Positions 1 to 9,288 of a DNA stretch of 52,915 bases are shown here, in pieces; the stretch's first letter is position 1; every line of letters begins with the position of its first letter. Origin of the DNA: Geobacillus zalihae NBRC 101842 (GTDB lineage Bacteria > Bacillota > Bacilli > Bacillales > Anoxybacillaceae); NCBI RefSeq assembly GCF_001544135.1, contig NZ_BCPV01000026.1:1-52915 (forward strand), given 5' to 3'. The notes under the pieces are model-generated. The model saw nothing but the letters and a program-made list of their open reading frames with translations, did no database searches and had not been told where the DNA came from. The position numbers and the translations under genes were made by a program.

Positions 1-67
1 TATAACTGTAGATGAGCATTTTTCATTACAATAATTTCCATGGTTAGAGAGACAAACAGGGTACCCC

Positions 68-1252
68 TTACGCGATACGGAGCTGTTTTTTGATCACATC
101 AATGGGAATATCTTGCTTCGCAGCGTCATAAATGAACTCGACGACGCTGTGGTCTTTCCGCGACCGAAGAAGCTCCAGCCCGGTGGAGAGGTTTTGTCGG
201 GATTCGGCGATGCTGTACACGCAGGCCAACAGCACCACCGCCCAATACCGTTTCACCGCCCGAATGTGGCGAACGCGGTATCCATCCAGCTTCAGTTGAT
301 CTTTCGCCTGCCGGAAAAAGCACTCGATCGTCCAGCGCTGGGCGTAGTAACGCAAGATGTCTTCGTCCCCGAGTTCCCGGTCGGTGCTCAAGATGCAATG
401 AAGATGTTCCGGCGCCATCGGCTGATCCGCCTTCCAAGCCAGCACCACCGCGTCATCGAGGCCATGGATGGCCCCCTCATAGCGATACACGCGATAACGC
501 TCCTGCCCCACCGTGACGAGGCGGGTGTCTTTGGACTCGATATAGCGGGCAAACTGCTTGGCTTGGATGGCGATGCCTTTCGGGTAGAGAATCCGGTTCG
601 TCTTGAGCATCGCGATGACATGGAATCCCTGTTTCAAGCAGGCTTCGATGAGCTTCTTAGACGGATACCACGAATCCATGAGCACATACACCGGCTGAGC
701 CCGCTTCACCTTGAGCGAGGAAAGCATCTCGATCGCCAGGTCGATCTTGCTTTTTCCCGCTTTCTTGTCATACAGGCGGAACGCAAATGGGAACGCCTGC
801 GTGAAGGTGTGCACCATCAGCCAAACGAGCGAATGCCCCCAGACCGATTGATGATCTTTATGCGAGTAGTGCCAGTCGCACCCTTGAATGGCGTGCACAG
901 CCCGTGACGAAGGCTTTGTTTTTTGGCAAATCGTATCATCAATCGAAACAAAAAGGGGTTGATTCTTCCGTTTGGCCAGTCGTTCGACCTGGGAAAAGAT
1001 CCACTCTTGAAGCTTCCCAAGCAGCCTTTCCTCGTTCCAAGGGCTTTTCGTGAAAAAGTGACTGAGCGTCGTTCGATGATTCGGATGAAAGCTCCAGTAA
1101 TGAATATCAGTCAATGTTCCCGAGAATCCCTTGGTGGTCAAGGCATCGACGATATGAATGAGATGCTTGATGACCGGTTTGGAAAGCTGCAGCGTCAACC
1201 CCAGCGTGAAGAAAAACTTGTGGATTCCTTGGTGATGTGCTAATTTATTCAT
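68..1252 (-). CDS. DDE transposase of the IS4/IS701 type
   Basis: This 394-residue transposase would cut and join the ends of the surrounding insertion sequence. The expected acidic triad is visible: D105/D106 in SIDDT, D193 in LMDSW, and E310 in a WTIECFFRQAKDQLK stretch with the following YRVR, the usual YREK-like region of this superfamily. The start ATG at 1252 has a strong AAGGAGG site about 10 bases upstream. The frame is uninterrupted and the length is normal for the family. I place it in the IS4/IS701 superfamily from these motifs but do not assign an ISfinder name. Confidence 0.9.
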   Translation of the reverse strand: MNKLAHHQGIHKFFFTLGLTLQLSKPVIKHLIHIVDALTTKGFSGTLTDIHYWSFHPNHRTTLSHFFTKSPWNEERLLGKLQEWIFSQVERLAKRKNQPLFVSIDDTICQKTKPSSRAVHAIQGCDWHYSHKDHQSVWGHSLVWLMVHTFTQAFPFAFRLYDKKAGKSKIDLAIEMLSSLKVKRAQPVYVLMDSWYPSKKLIEACLKQGFHVIAMLKTNRILYPKGIAIQAKQFARYIESKDTRLVTVGQERYRVYRYEGAIHGLDDAVVLAWKADQPMAPEHLHCILSTDRELGDEDILRYYAQRWTIECFFRQAKDQLKLDGYRVRHIRAVKRYWAVVLLACVYSIAESRQNLSTGLELLRSRKDHSVVEFIYDAAKQDIPIDVIKKQLRIA

Positions 1253-1321
1253 GAGACATGAACCTCCTTGTGGATAGTTGGTGGTACATCTATTCTAACC
1301 AAGGAATCGGGTTCATGTCTC
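1253..1321 (-). promoter_or_regulatory. Inverted repeat masking the transposase ribosome site
   Basis: In the transposase leader, gagacatgaacc at 1253-1264 is exactly complementary to ggttcatgtctc at 1310-1321. The partly matching ccttg/caagg arms extend the pairing. In an mRNA that enters the element from outside, both arms are present and the Shine-Dalgarno AAGGAGG is held in a stem. A transcript starting inside the element would lack the distal arm. IS10 and IS50 use this arrangement to block translation from read-through transcripts; its use here is inferred. Confidence 0.5.
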
Positions 1322-1479
1322 CTTTTTTGTTTAGTTGTCAATTTATGTAAGTGAATTTGCTCATCTACAGTATATAAGTTGCAATAAAGAATTTCCGAAT
1401 TTTTCGTTTCCGTTTTCATCTCGATACGAGCTGATACGGTGTAGCATGGCGGGGAATCAGTTGGATGTAAAACAAAATT

Positions 1480-2331
1480 TCAACTTATATATTTATTGAC
1501 ATTGCTAAAAATTAAGTCCATATAAAATAAACCGCATGCAAAATGGAAATCTGGAGAATCGGCAAATCGGTCCCGCTCGGTTTCAATTAATTTTAAGCCT
1601 TTTTCGAACGATTTATTTCCTATAATCGTATATAAATAATCAATGATTAGACTATGGCGGTACCACGATCCCAATGGGGCAAGATGATAACTCTTTTCAA
1701 AATATAATTCTGCTTGTTGCAGTTGTTGCTGCAACTTGTATTGTTTTCCTACTTGATACAAAACATAATCGTTAAGAGGATCTCTTTCCAACTCTAGCAA
1801 CAACAACTTGAGGTTTCGATCCGTTTTATCTGTATAAACATATCCGTCATGATATACTTCTATATCTACGTTTTCTCGTGGTAAATTAGACTCTACCTGT
1901 TCATGAATTCTTCCGACATATTTTACACCTTTAGGCAGTAATCGAGATAAATAAGACTGTGCATACCTCTTCTCACCATCTTGAATAAACTCATCAATTC
2001 TTTTAATCCGACCAATTACTTTGTCATTTTTTTCTATAAAGTTACGTATAATGTTTCCGCAGTCATTAATAATATATTCATCTGCATCTAATACTAAGTT
2101 CCAATCACTTGTGGATTTCTCAAGTGCGTAATTCCGAGCAGCGGAAAAATCATTCACCCACACAAAATCGAATACTTTCGCACCAAATGAATAAGCTATT
2201 TCCTTTGTACGATCTGTAGATCCTGTATCTACAATAACCATCTCATCAACAATACCTTTGACACTTTGCAGACAACGGCTAAGATGTCGCTCCTCGTTTT
2301 TTACAATCATGACTAATGCTAATGTCGTCAA
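1480..2331 (-). CDS. Family 2 glycosyltransferase, short, possibly C-terminally truncated
   Basis: The 283-residue protein has a GT-A nucleotide-sugar-binding fold: MIVKNEE near residue 8, VDTGSTD near 34-40, and a metal-binding DAD at 82-84. It resembles the N-terminal part of the 642-residue enzyme encoded at 9289-11217, including the start of a TPR-like helical region (DYVLYQVGKQYKLQQQ). The protein then stops abruptly after FSNVNKYIS, where the larger homologue continues with TPR repeats. It starts with TTG, overlapping the TGA of rfbD (TTGA), behind GGGGTG, so it is translationally coupled. The acceptor is unknown; flagellin is inferred from location. Nearby insertion-sequence activity may have shortened it. 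Confidence 0.8.
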   Translation of the reverse strand: MTTLALVMIVKNEERHLSRCLQSVKGIVDEMVIVDTGSTDRTKEIAYSFGAKVFDFVWVNDFSAARNYALEKSTSDWNLVLDADEYIINDCGNIIRNFIEKNDKVIGRIKRIDEFIQDGEKRYAQSYLSRLLPKGVKYVGRIHEQVESNLPRENVDIEVYHDGYVYTDKTDRNLKLLLLELERDPLNDYVLYQVGKQYKLQQQLQQAELYFEKSYHLAPLGSWYRHSLIIDYLYTIIGNKSFEKGLKLIETERDRFADSPDFHFACGLFYMDLIFSNVNKYIS

Positions 2332-3188
2332 GGTTTCACCCCATAAACTTTAATAAATTCCTTTAACGCCTCCCGCCAATGCCTTAATTCTTTAAATCCA
2401 TTTAATCGTAGAGCCATATGATCCAATACAGAATATAGAGGGCGTTGAGCAGGTCTTGGATAATCTTTTGTTTTACATGGATTAACTACTATATTAATAC
2501 TGGCCTCTTCGAAAATGGCTTTGGCAAATTCATACCAAGAGCAATGGCCTGAATTAGAAATATGGTAGACTCCATATTTTTCAGTCTGAATAAGTTGAAA
2601 AATGCAGCTAGCTAAATCAGCTGCATAAGTTGGACATCCAATTTGATCATCAACGACAAACAATTCTTTTTGCTCTTGTGCAAGTTTTAACATTGTTTTC
2701 ACAAAATTATTTCCATGTTTCCCGTAAACCCATGATGTTCGAATAATAAAAAATTTAGAGTGAAGGTCTCTCACAAACTGTTCACCGGCTAGTTTGCTTT
2801 TTCCATATACGTTTATCGGATTCGTAAAAGCAAACTCGTTATAAGGCACGTTTGCGGCGCCGTCAAACACATAATCGGTGCTTATATAAACCAATTTAGC
2901 GCCTATATGTTCTGACGCTACGACTACGTTTCTTGTTCCGTATGCATTCACGAAAAATGCTTGATCTGATTCAGACTCTGCTGCATCTACTTTTGTATAA
3001 GCAGCAGCGTGAATAACAACATTGGGTTGGATATCATCAATAACACTTTTCACTTGCTGAAAATCTGTTATATCGAGTCCTGATCGGCCATATCCATATA
3101 CTTCATATTCCATGTCTTTTAACAATTTGACCATTTCTGTGCCTAATTGCCCTTTCGCACCAGTAACTAATATTTTTTGTTTGCTCAT
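2328..3188 (-). CDS. rfbD: dTDP-4-dehydrorhamnose reductase
   Basis: This enzyme catalyses the last step to dTDP-L-rhamnose, the NAD(P)H-dependent reduction of dTDP-6-deoxy-L-lyxo-4-hexulose in the cytoplasm. It is a 286-residue short-chain dehydrogenase of the RmlD type. The nucleotide-binding motif TGAKGQLG is at residues 9-16, STDYVFDG is at 103-110 and the catalytic YGKSK (Y128, K132) follows. The ATG overlaps the rfbB stop codon (ATGA) and the 3' end overlaps the next glycosyltransferase. This tight packing marks a single operon, rfbA-rfbC-rfbB-rfbD-glycosyltransferase. Confidence 0.95.
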   Translation of the reverse strand: MSKQKILVTGAKGQLGTEMVKLLKDMEYEVYGYGRSGLDITDFQQVKSVIDDIQPNVVIHAAAYTKVDAAESESDQAFFVNAYGTRNVVVASEHIGAKLVYISTDYVFDGAANVPYNEFAFTNPINVYGKSKLAGEQFVRDLHSKFFIIRTSWVYGKHGNNFVKTMLKLAQEQKELFVVDDQIGCPTYAADLASCIFQLIQTEKYGVYHISNSGHCSWYEFAKAIFEEASINIVVNPCKTKDYPRPAQRPLYSVLDHMALRLNGFKELRHWREALKEFIKVYGVKP

Positions 3189-4198
3189 TCTCTTTCACCA
3201 TATTGCTTTTGATAATAAGCGATGTACTCTCCGGACTTAATGCGTTTCCACCAATCTTTATTATTGATATACCATTGAATCGTTTCCTCAATTCCCTTGT
3301 CAAACGTATATTGTGGTTTCCATCCGAGTTCTGTCATAATTTTTGCAGGATCGATTGCATAGCGACGGTCATGCCCTGGGCGATCGCTTACATATTTAAT
3401 TAACGACTTTGAAACCCCAAGTTTTTCAACAATTAAATGGACTATTTCGTTATTTGTCCGCTCATTATGCCCACCGATATTATATACTTCCCCTGGCTTG
3501 CCTTTATGAATAACTAAATCAATAGCGGCGCAGTGGTCTTTAACATAAAGCCAATCACGAATATGTTGACCATCACCATAAATAGGAAGCTCTTTCCCTT
3601 CTAATGCGTTTGTTATGATTAAAGGGATTAGCTTTTCAGGAAAATGGTATGGTCCATAGTTATTCGAGCAACGTGTAATATTCACATTTAATCCATATGT
3701 TTTATGATATGCCCTTACAAGCAAATCCGCACTAGCCTTGCTTGCTGAGTAAGGGCTGTTTGGAGCAAGCGGCGTTTCTTCCGTAAAATACCCTGTATCT
3801 CCTAAACTGCCATACACTTCATCGGTAGAAATTTGAACATGTTTTTGGATATTGTTCGCCTTCGCGACATCCAACAATACCTGAGTCCCCAATACATTTG
3901 TTTTAACGAAAATATTTGGGTCAGAAATACTGCGATCCACATGCGATTCAGCAGCGAAATTAACAATCACATCAATATGATGAGACTTTACAATATAATC
4001 AACAAGTTGATAGTTTCTAATATCACCTTTAACAAAGACATACTGTGGATTTTCTTGAATATCTTTTAAATTTTCCAAATTACCAGCATAAGTTAATAAG
4101 TCATAATTAACGATTTTGTATTCAGGATATTTGTTCAACATATAACGCACAAAATTACTACCGATAAAGCCTGCTCCACCGGTTACTAAAAGATTCAT
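3185..4198 (-). CDS. rfbB: dTDP-glucose 4,6-dehydratase
   Basis: This enzyme converts dTDP-D-glucose to dTDP-4-keto-6-deoxy-D-glucose, step 2 of rhamnose synthesis. It is an extended short-chain dehydrogenase of 337 residues. GGAGFIG (7-13) binds NAD, T125-D126-E127 in STDEVYG and Y150/K154 in YSASK form the active site, and the SPYSASK and RCSNNYGPY motifs are typical of RmlB. The frame extends five codons further upstream. I chose the ATG at 4198 because it overlaps the rfbC stop (ATGA) and has GGGAGAG eight bases before it. Confidence 0.96.
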   Translation of the reverse strand: MNLLVTGGAGFIGSNFVRYMLNKYPEYKIVNYDLLTYAGNLENLKDIQENPQYVFVKGDIRNYQLVDYIVKSHHIDVIVNFAAESHVDRSISDPNIFVKTNVLGTQVLLDVAKANNIQKHVQISTDEVYGSLGDTGYFTEETPLAPNSPYSASKASADLLVRAYHKTYGLNVNITRCSNNYGPYHFPEKLIPLIITNALEGKELPIYGDGQHIRDWLYVKDHCAAIDLVIHKGKPGEVYNIGGHNERTNNEIVHLIVEKLGVSKSLIKYVSDRPGHDRRYAIDPAKIMTELGWKPQYTFDKGIEETIQWYINNKDWWKRIKSGEYIAYYQKQYGERE

Positions 4199-4758
4199 AG
4201 AGTTCTCTCCCACACAAAATTAATTTCTGCATCCGCTAACAATGGATGATTTGCATCTTTTTCCGAAAGAACAGGATTCGTCACTGGCCAATCAATTCCC
4301 AAAGTTGGATCATTCCAAAAAATTCCACGATCATGCTCAGGTGAATAATATTCGTCAACTTTATATTGAACTTCTGTGTTCTCTACCAATGTACAAAAAC
4401 CGTGTGCGAACCCTTTAGGAACTAACAATTGTCGTTTATTGTCCGCACTCAAAATAAATCCTTGCCATTTTCCAAACGTCGGTGACCCTTTACGAATATC
4501 AACGATCACATCATAAATAACACCTCGAGTAACACGAACAAGTTTTGTTTGGGCTTTCGGATTTAGTTGATAGTGCAATCCACGAACCGTTCCCGCTTTT
4601 ACCGAAAGAGAATGGTTATCTTGCACAAACCGGACATCAAAACCTAATTGACGAAATGTTTGTTCATTATAACTTTCCATAAAAAAGCCGCGCTCATCTT
4701 TATATACAGTCGGCTCGAATATAACCGCTCCATCCAATTCGGTTTGAATAACCCTCAT
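4195..4758 (-). CDS. rfbC: dTDP-4-dehydrorhamnose 3,5-epimerase
   Basis: This cupin-fold enzyme epimerises C3 and C5 of dTDP-4-keto-6-deoxyglucose, step 3 of the dTDP-L-rhamnose pathway. The 187 residues match the usual length. The catalytic histidine is in VRGLHYQ (H62), and the conserved FVQDNHS, DVIVDIRKGSPTFGKW and EYYSPEHDRGI stretches are all present. An AAAGGA site precedes the ATG. It lies 21 bases after rfbA and overlaps rfbB by four bases. Confidence 0.96.
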   Translation of the reverse strand: MRVIQTELDGAVIFEPTVYKDERGFFMESYNEQTFRQLGFDVRFVQDNHSLSVKAGTVRGLHYQLNPKAQTKLVRVTRGVIYDVIVDIRKGSPTFGKWQGFILSADNKRQLLVPKGFAHGFCTLVENTEVQYKVDEYYSPEHDRGIFWNDPTLGIDWPVTNPVLSEKDANHPLLADAEINFVWERTL

Positions 4759-4779
4759 ATCATTTCATCCTTTAATTAT

Positions 4780-5520
4780 TCATATTTTCTTATTAAACAA
4801 GCTATCGAAATCGACATCTTTAGCAAGCTCATTAGCCCGCAAATAGGATGCATGCGTACCGGCATCCGTCCACCATCCGTCTAAAATGTCATACGTTAGC
4901 TCATTTCTTTCAATATAAGCATTATTCACATCCGTAATTTCTAACTCGCCTCGTGCGGACGGCTTTAACGTTTTAATAATGTCAAATACCTTAGCGTCAT
5001 ACATATAAATTCCTGTAACCGCATAACGGCTTTTCGGATTCTTTGGCTTTTCTTCAATACTCTTAATTCGATCCCCTTCGAGTTCAGGAACGCCAAATCG
5101 CCCAGGGTCCTCAACTTCTTTGATTAAAATTTTCGCCCCTGTTGCCTGTTTTTTAAAGTTTTCAACATAAGGAACAATGCTGCCAGAAAATACATTATCC
5201 CCTAAAATAACCGTCATCAAATCATTGCCGACAAATGATTCACATAATCCTAGCGCTTGCGCAATTCCACCAGCTTGATCCTGTACTTTATATGTAAACT
5301 CAACATCAAATTCAGAACCACTGCCTAAAAGATTAACAACGTCCCCCATATGTTCACGGCCAGTTACAATTAAAATGTCAGTAATATTCGCTTCTTTCAG
5401 TTTATAAATTGCATGGTAAATCATCGGATATTTGCCGACTGGTAGCAAATGCTTGTTTGTTACTTTAGTAAGTGGGGAAAGGCGGGAACCTGTCCCGCCT
5501 GCGAGGATGATGCCTTTCAA
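4780..5520 (-). CDS. rfbA: Glucose-1-phosphate thymidylyltransferase, short type
   Basis: This enzyme joins dTTP and glucose-1-phosphate to give dTDP-glucose, step 1 of the pathway. The nucleotide-binding signature LAGGTGSRLSPLT is at residues 6-18, followed by VGKYPMIYH and the metal-binding VILGDNVF region. At 246 residues it is the short form found in Bacillus species rather than the roughly 290-residue enteric form with a C-terminal allosteric helical extension. It starts with TTG behind GGAGGG at good spacing. It follows the 1246-residue glycosyltransferase by 14 bases, so it belongs to the same transcription unit. Confidence 0.94.
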   Translation of the reverse strand: MKGIILAGGTGSRLSPLTKVTNKHLLPVGKYPMIYHAIYKLKEANITDILIVTGREHMGDVVNLLGSGSEFDVEFTYKVQDQAGGIAQALGLCESFVGNDLMTVILGDNVFSGSIVPYVENFKKQATGAKILIKEVEDPGRFGVPELEGDRIKSIEEKPKNPKSRYAVTGIYMYDAKVFDIIKTLKPSARGELEITDVNNAYIERNELTYDILDGWWTDAGTHASYLRANELAKDVDFDSLFNKKI

Positions 5521-5534
5521 GGTTATCCCTCCGA

Positions 5535-8500
5535 TTATTTCTCATGGCTAAAAACGTTGTTATCAAATAGATTTTTTAGTTTCTTCATCACTGCTTCCGA
5601 ACTATAATTGACCTGAATATGTTTTTTACTATTTTCAACCAATGTATTCCATAAATTAGAATCATAATATAACTTTACAATATGTTCAGCAAAATTATAT
5701 TTGTCATCTGCAATAAGAACATGCCTACCATTTTCCAAATTCATTCCTTCGGCTCCTATTGTCGTAGTAACCACAGGAATGCCGGAGCTCATAGCTTCAC
5801 CAATTTTCCCCTTCATACCTGCACCGTACCTCAGTGGAACTACTGCTACTCTGCAACTCTGCAAAAAAGGCTGAGTATCCGGTACATATCCAGTTACAAT
5901 AATATCTTCATCGTTCAATTTAATAATTTCATCTGACCTGTTCCCTACAATATAAAATTTTAAATCCGGTATTTTTTCCTTTACTAAAGGCCATACTTCG
6001 CCAACAAAATAGTTTATAGCATCAATGTTAGGAATATGATTAAAATTCCCAATAAATAGAAGATCCTTTCTACTCTCATAACTATTAGTATTTAATAAAT
6101 TGTCATGTATATTAGGAATTTCGACAATGGTAAAATATGGATTTTCCCTTTTCAGAACCTTTGAATCTTCTGATGTAACAGTGATAATTAAGTCTGGTTT
6201 AGAATATATATTTAATTCCCTATTCTTTGTTTGTATAGCTCTTTCATATAAGTCTTTATTATCGTGAATTTCAGCCATCCGCATTTCTCTTAAATAATGA
6301 ATATCAACAGTATCGATAATTATAAAAGATTTAGGAGATATTCTTTTTATAATATCTAAACATGCCTCTGCAACATCATAGAAAGATAACCAAACAACAT
6401 CATAGAATCGGAGGGATAGAATATAATTTAAATCTAATTCCATTCCCGATTGAACCATTCTATTTGAACCAGAAGCATATACTTCTATACCCATCCTTTC
6501 TAAGATATCAACATATCTTTCTTGTCCTTTTCCATTAAGAGCAATAAATGTAATAAAGTAACCAAGTTGCTTCAACATTTTTATAATATTAAACAAGCGA
6601 AGAGATCCAGAAGCTTTATCATACCAAGGTAAAAGTTTATCTATTATTAAGATATTTTTTCTACTTCTGTTTCTAATAGCTGCATTATGAATATTTGAGA
6701 CATTAGGATAAAAATGCTCTTGCAAAACACCACGCCATTTATCTACAAATTTAGCATGATTTATCATTCGATATTTCTTCATTCCAGAAGATAAGTCTGT
6801 TCCCGCTGTAATTCCCTCATAATGAATTACTTCTGCTCTTGGATTATAAATAACTTTATATCCTAAAGCTCTTACCGAAAAACATAAATCAGTATCCTCA
6901 TAGTACGCAGGAGAATATCTTCTATCAAATCCTCCAACTCTATTAAATAACTCTTTTGGAATTAGCAAACATGCACCTGAACAATAATCTACCTCTTTCA
7001 CAAAGTTATATTGCGGCCTAGAAGGAATATCCCCTCTTCCATAGTTCCATCCTGTACCATCACTCCAAATAATCCCCCCAGCTTCTTGTAAAAGACCAGT
7101 TGGATATATTAACTTAGCACCAACAATTCCTATACAGGAATCGCTCTCAATCGTTTCAATCATTTCTTTTAGCCAATTCTTTTGAGGAACTGTATCGTTA
7201 TTTAAAAATACTAAATATTTGCCTTTTGCAACTCTTGCACCTTGATTACAAGCCTCTACAAATCCTAGGTTAGATTTATTCTTAATAACGGTAATTTTTT
7301 CACTCGCTATTTTATTAAGATAAGCTTTAGTACCATCTGTTGAAGCATTATCAACAATAATAATTTCATATAAACTTGGATTAGTATTTCTAAAAATACC
7401 TTCTAGGCATTGTTTTGTAAATTCTAATTTATTATAGACAGGAATAATTATCGATACTTTAATGCTGTCTCTTTCATTAATGTATTCATTTTGGGTGTTG
7501 GCATTTTCTAGATTATTATAAAATTGTTTTCTAGTAATATCCTCAGTATTATGGTCAATTGAGTTAACTATATTCTTCTCATCCCAGACGTCCAATTTAC
7601 TTTTAATCTCTTCCTTCAACTTTTGGACACTATCATCCTCTTCATTTAACATGTTTATATATCTATATGCCAATTCATATTCTCCATAAGCCGATAGAAC
7701 AAAAGCAATATTATAAATCGTATCTGCATTAGTACGGTCTAATTCAAAAGCTTCTTTTAAATAAGGAATTACGTAATCGTGATTGCCTATATAAAAGTTG
7801 TGAATTGCTATTTTGTGTAATATCTCTATAGGTCTTTCAAATACCAACTTAATTAAATCAAATATTTCATTAAAATCATAATATTTATTCAAAGTGGACA
7901 ATTCATCCAAAAATTCCTCTTTTTCATTAATTTGTTTCAGCAATCCTAATAGCTTTTGATTTACTGCTTCACCTTTTACAATGAAATAATGCGCCTCTAA
8001 TAAGGATTTTATATTTTTGCCATACAATCTCTCAAAGTCAGAAATAAACTTTCTATCGTCATCGTTCATAAAGGTAGATAAACCAGTAATATTCCATTTT
8101 ATATTTAATTGTTTAAATAATGTCTCTAGTTGTACATAGGAGTAGCAGTTAACATGATGAATAAATGGCTGTTGACCAGAAAGAATTTGCTGTATAACTT
8201 TATAGTAACCAATGTTCAAAAATTTACCTAGAAAAATGCCACTTTCTTTTAAAAATGATACTAATCTCCTTATCAACTCCTCCGTTAATAACAATTCATC
8301 ATCTGTAAAAAGAATTAAATCAAATTTTATATTAGGCACATCATTAATGTTTTTATAGATATTCCCCAGTTGTTTTGCTTCATTTAATTCGGCTTCATTG
8401 GTTTCAACACCATATAGTCTAGCATTTTTAAAACGATTTTTTATTTCAAGTAATGTTGCTCCAGCTTGACAACCTATTTGTAAAACATTTAGCTCTCTAT

Positions 8501-9275
8501 CTAAAGGAAAGTGAACTTGATCTATAAGTTCTTTATGAATGATATATGATGACGAGTCTGTTCCCCATTTTTCTTTAAACTTTTTTTCGTTTTCGCTTAA
8601 AATGCGACCGTAAGTGTTCACGTCTTTTTTCCAAGATACACTCCCATAGTGATGAATAAACGTATCTTTACAAAGCATCAAACGGTATCCAGCTTTACGC
8701 AAACGGACAGAATAATCATCATCCTCGAAATTCCCTGGTGTAAACCGTTCATCAAGCAAACCAACTTTATCAACCGCTTCCCTTTTAATCAACATGCAAA
8801 AACCAATGAGTTTTAACCGTTCTTCCCATTTATCAGGATCTGACACATTATAACTTGCAGCAAATTGATGCATTTCATCAATAGACATATAGTTTACAGG
8901 AATGGTTGAATAATAAGCCGCCGAATTAGTTACTGGTCCTACTGCTCCAATATCATCAGAGCTATATAAACATGCCAATAAATTATCCAACCAATTTTTC
9001 GTTACTATCGTATCATTGTTTAAAAGGAGAATGTTTTCCCCCGTTGCAATCTCAATTCCTTGATTACATCCTTTTGGAAAACCTAGATTTTCATTATTAA
9101 AGATTGCCTTTATGTTATTTTGTTGTTTTAACCACTCTACCGTACCATCAGTAGAGTGGTTATCAACGATAATAATTTCGTAACTGCCTTCTTTTGTATA
9201 TTTAGTAATACTTTCTATACACTGTTTTGTATAATCCAATTGATTATGAGTAAGAATGATAATACTAGTTTTCAT
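5535..9275 (-). CDS. Multidomain glycosyltransferase: GT2, methyltransferase-like, TPR-like, GT2, GT4
   Basis: This 1246-residue protein strings together several sugar-handling domains. Residues 1-235 are a GT2 domain with VDNHSTDGT and the metal-binding NND at 86-88. Residues about 255-400 look like a class I SAM methyltransferase, with VLQIGCQAG at 264-272 and an acidic residue at E291. Residues about 480-560 are helical and TPR-like. A second GT2 lies at about 605-870 (VDNASTDGT, FLNNDT, and FDRRYSPAYYEDTDL). Residues about 890-1240 are GT4-like with a GNFNHIPN start and a GAGMKGKIGEAMSSG donor-binding region. The protein has no signal peptide or membrane segment, so it is cytoplasmic. By analogy with WsaE of G. 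stearothermophilus it may build a short, possibly methylated rhamnan. The sequence is AT-rich relative to the flagellar genes. Confidence 0.85.
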   Translation of the reverse strand: MKTSIIILTHNQLDYTKQCIESITKYTKEGSYEIIIVDNHSTDGTVEWLKQQNNIKAIFNNENLGFPKGCNQGIEIATGENILLLNNDTIVTKNWLDNLLACLYSSDDIGAVGPVTNSAAYYSTIPVNYMSIDEMHQFAASYNVSDPDKWEERLKLIGFCMLIKREAVDKVGLLDERFTPGNFEDDDYSVRLRKAGYRLMLCKDTFIHHYGSVSWKKDVNTYGRILSENEKKFKEKWGTDSSSYIIHKELIDQVHFPLDRELNVLQIGCQAGATLLEIKNRFKNARLYGVETNEAELNEAKQLGNIYKNINDVPNIKFDLILFTDDELLLTEELIRRLVSFLKESGIFLGKFLNIGYYKVIQQILSGQQPFIHHVNCYSYVQLETLFKQLNIKWNITGLSTFMNDDDRKFISDFERLYGKNIKSLLEAHYFIVKGEAVNQKLLGLLKQINEKEEFLDELSTLNKYYDFNEIFDLIKLVFERPIEILHKIAIHNFYIGNHDYVIPYLKEAFELDRTNADTIYNIAFVLSAYGEYELAYRYINMLNEEDDSVQKLKEEIKSKLDVWDEKNIVNSIDHNTEDITRKQFYNNLENANTQNEYINERDSIKVSIIIPVYNKLEFTKQCLEGIFRNTNPSLYEIIIVDNASTDGTKAYLNKIASEKITVIKNKSNLGFVEACNQGARVAKGKYLVFLNNDTVPQKNWLKEMIETIESDSCIGIVGAKLIYPTGLLQEAGGIIWSDGTGWNYGRGDIPSRPQYNFVKEVDYCSGACLLIPKELFNRVGGFDRRYSPAYYEDTDLCFSVRALGYKVIYNPRAEVIHYEGITAGTDLSSGMKKYRMINHAKFVDKWRGVLQEHFYPNVSNIHNAAIRNRSRKNILIIDKLLPWYDKASGSLRLFNIIKMLKQLGYFITFIALNGKGQERYVDILERMGIEVYASGSNRMVQSGMELDLNYILSLRFYDVVWLSFYDVAEACLDIIKRISPKSFIIIDTVDIHYLREMRMAEIHDNKDLYERAIQTKNRELNIYSKPDLIITVTSEDSKVLKRENPYFTIVEIPNIHDNLLNTNSYESRKDLLFIGNFNHIPNIDAINYFVGEVWPLVKEKIPDLKFYIVGNRSDEIIKLNDEDIIVTGYVPDTQPFLQSCRVAVVPLRYGAGMKGKIGEAMSSGIPVVTTTIGAEGMNLENGRHVLIADDKYNFAEHIVKLYYDSNLWNTLVENSKKHIQVNYSSEAVMKKLKNLFDNNVFSHEK

Positions 9276-9288
9276 GTAAGTCTCCCTC

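Larger units (their letters stand above)
5..1370 (-). mobile_element. Insertion sequence, IS4/IS701-like, complete
   Basis: The element carries a single transposase gene and is bounded by a perfect 13-bp inverted repeat, ctgtagatgagca at 6-18 and its complement at 1358-1370. One more base pairs on each side (5 and 1371). The tetranucleotide TATA flanks it on both sides (1-4 and 1371-1374), a possible 4-bp target duplication, although the AT-rich flanks make this uncertain. The reading frame is intact, so the copy may be active. It sits just downstream of the glycosylation operon. Confidence 0.85.
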
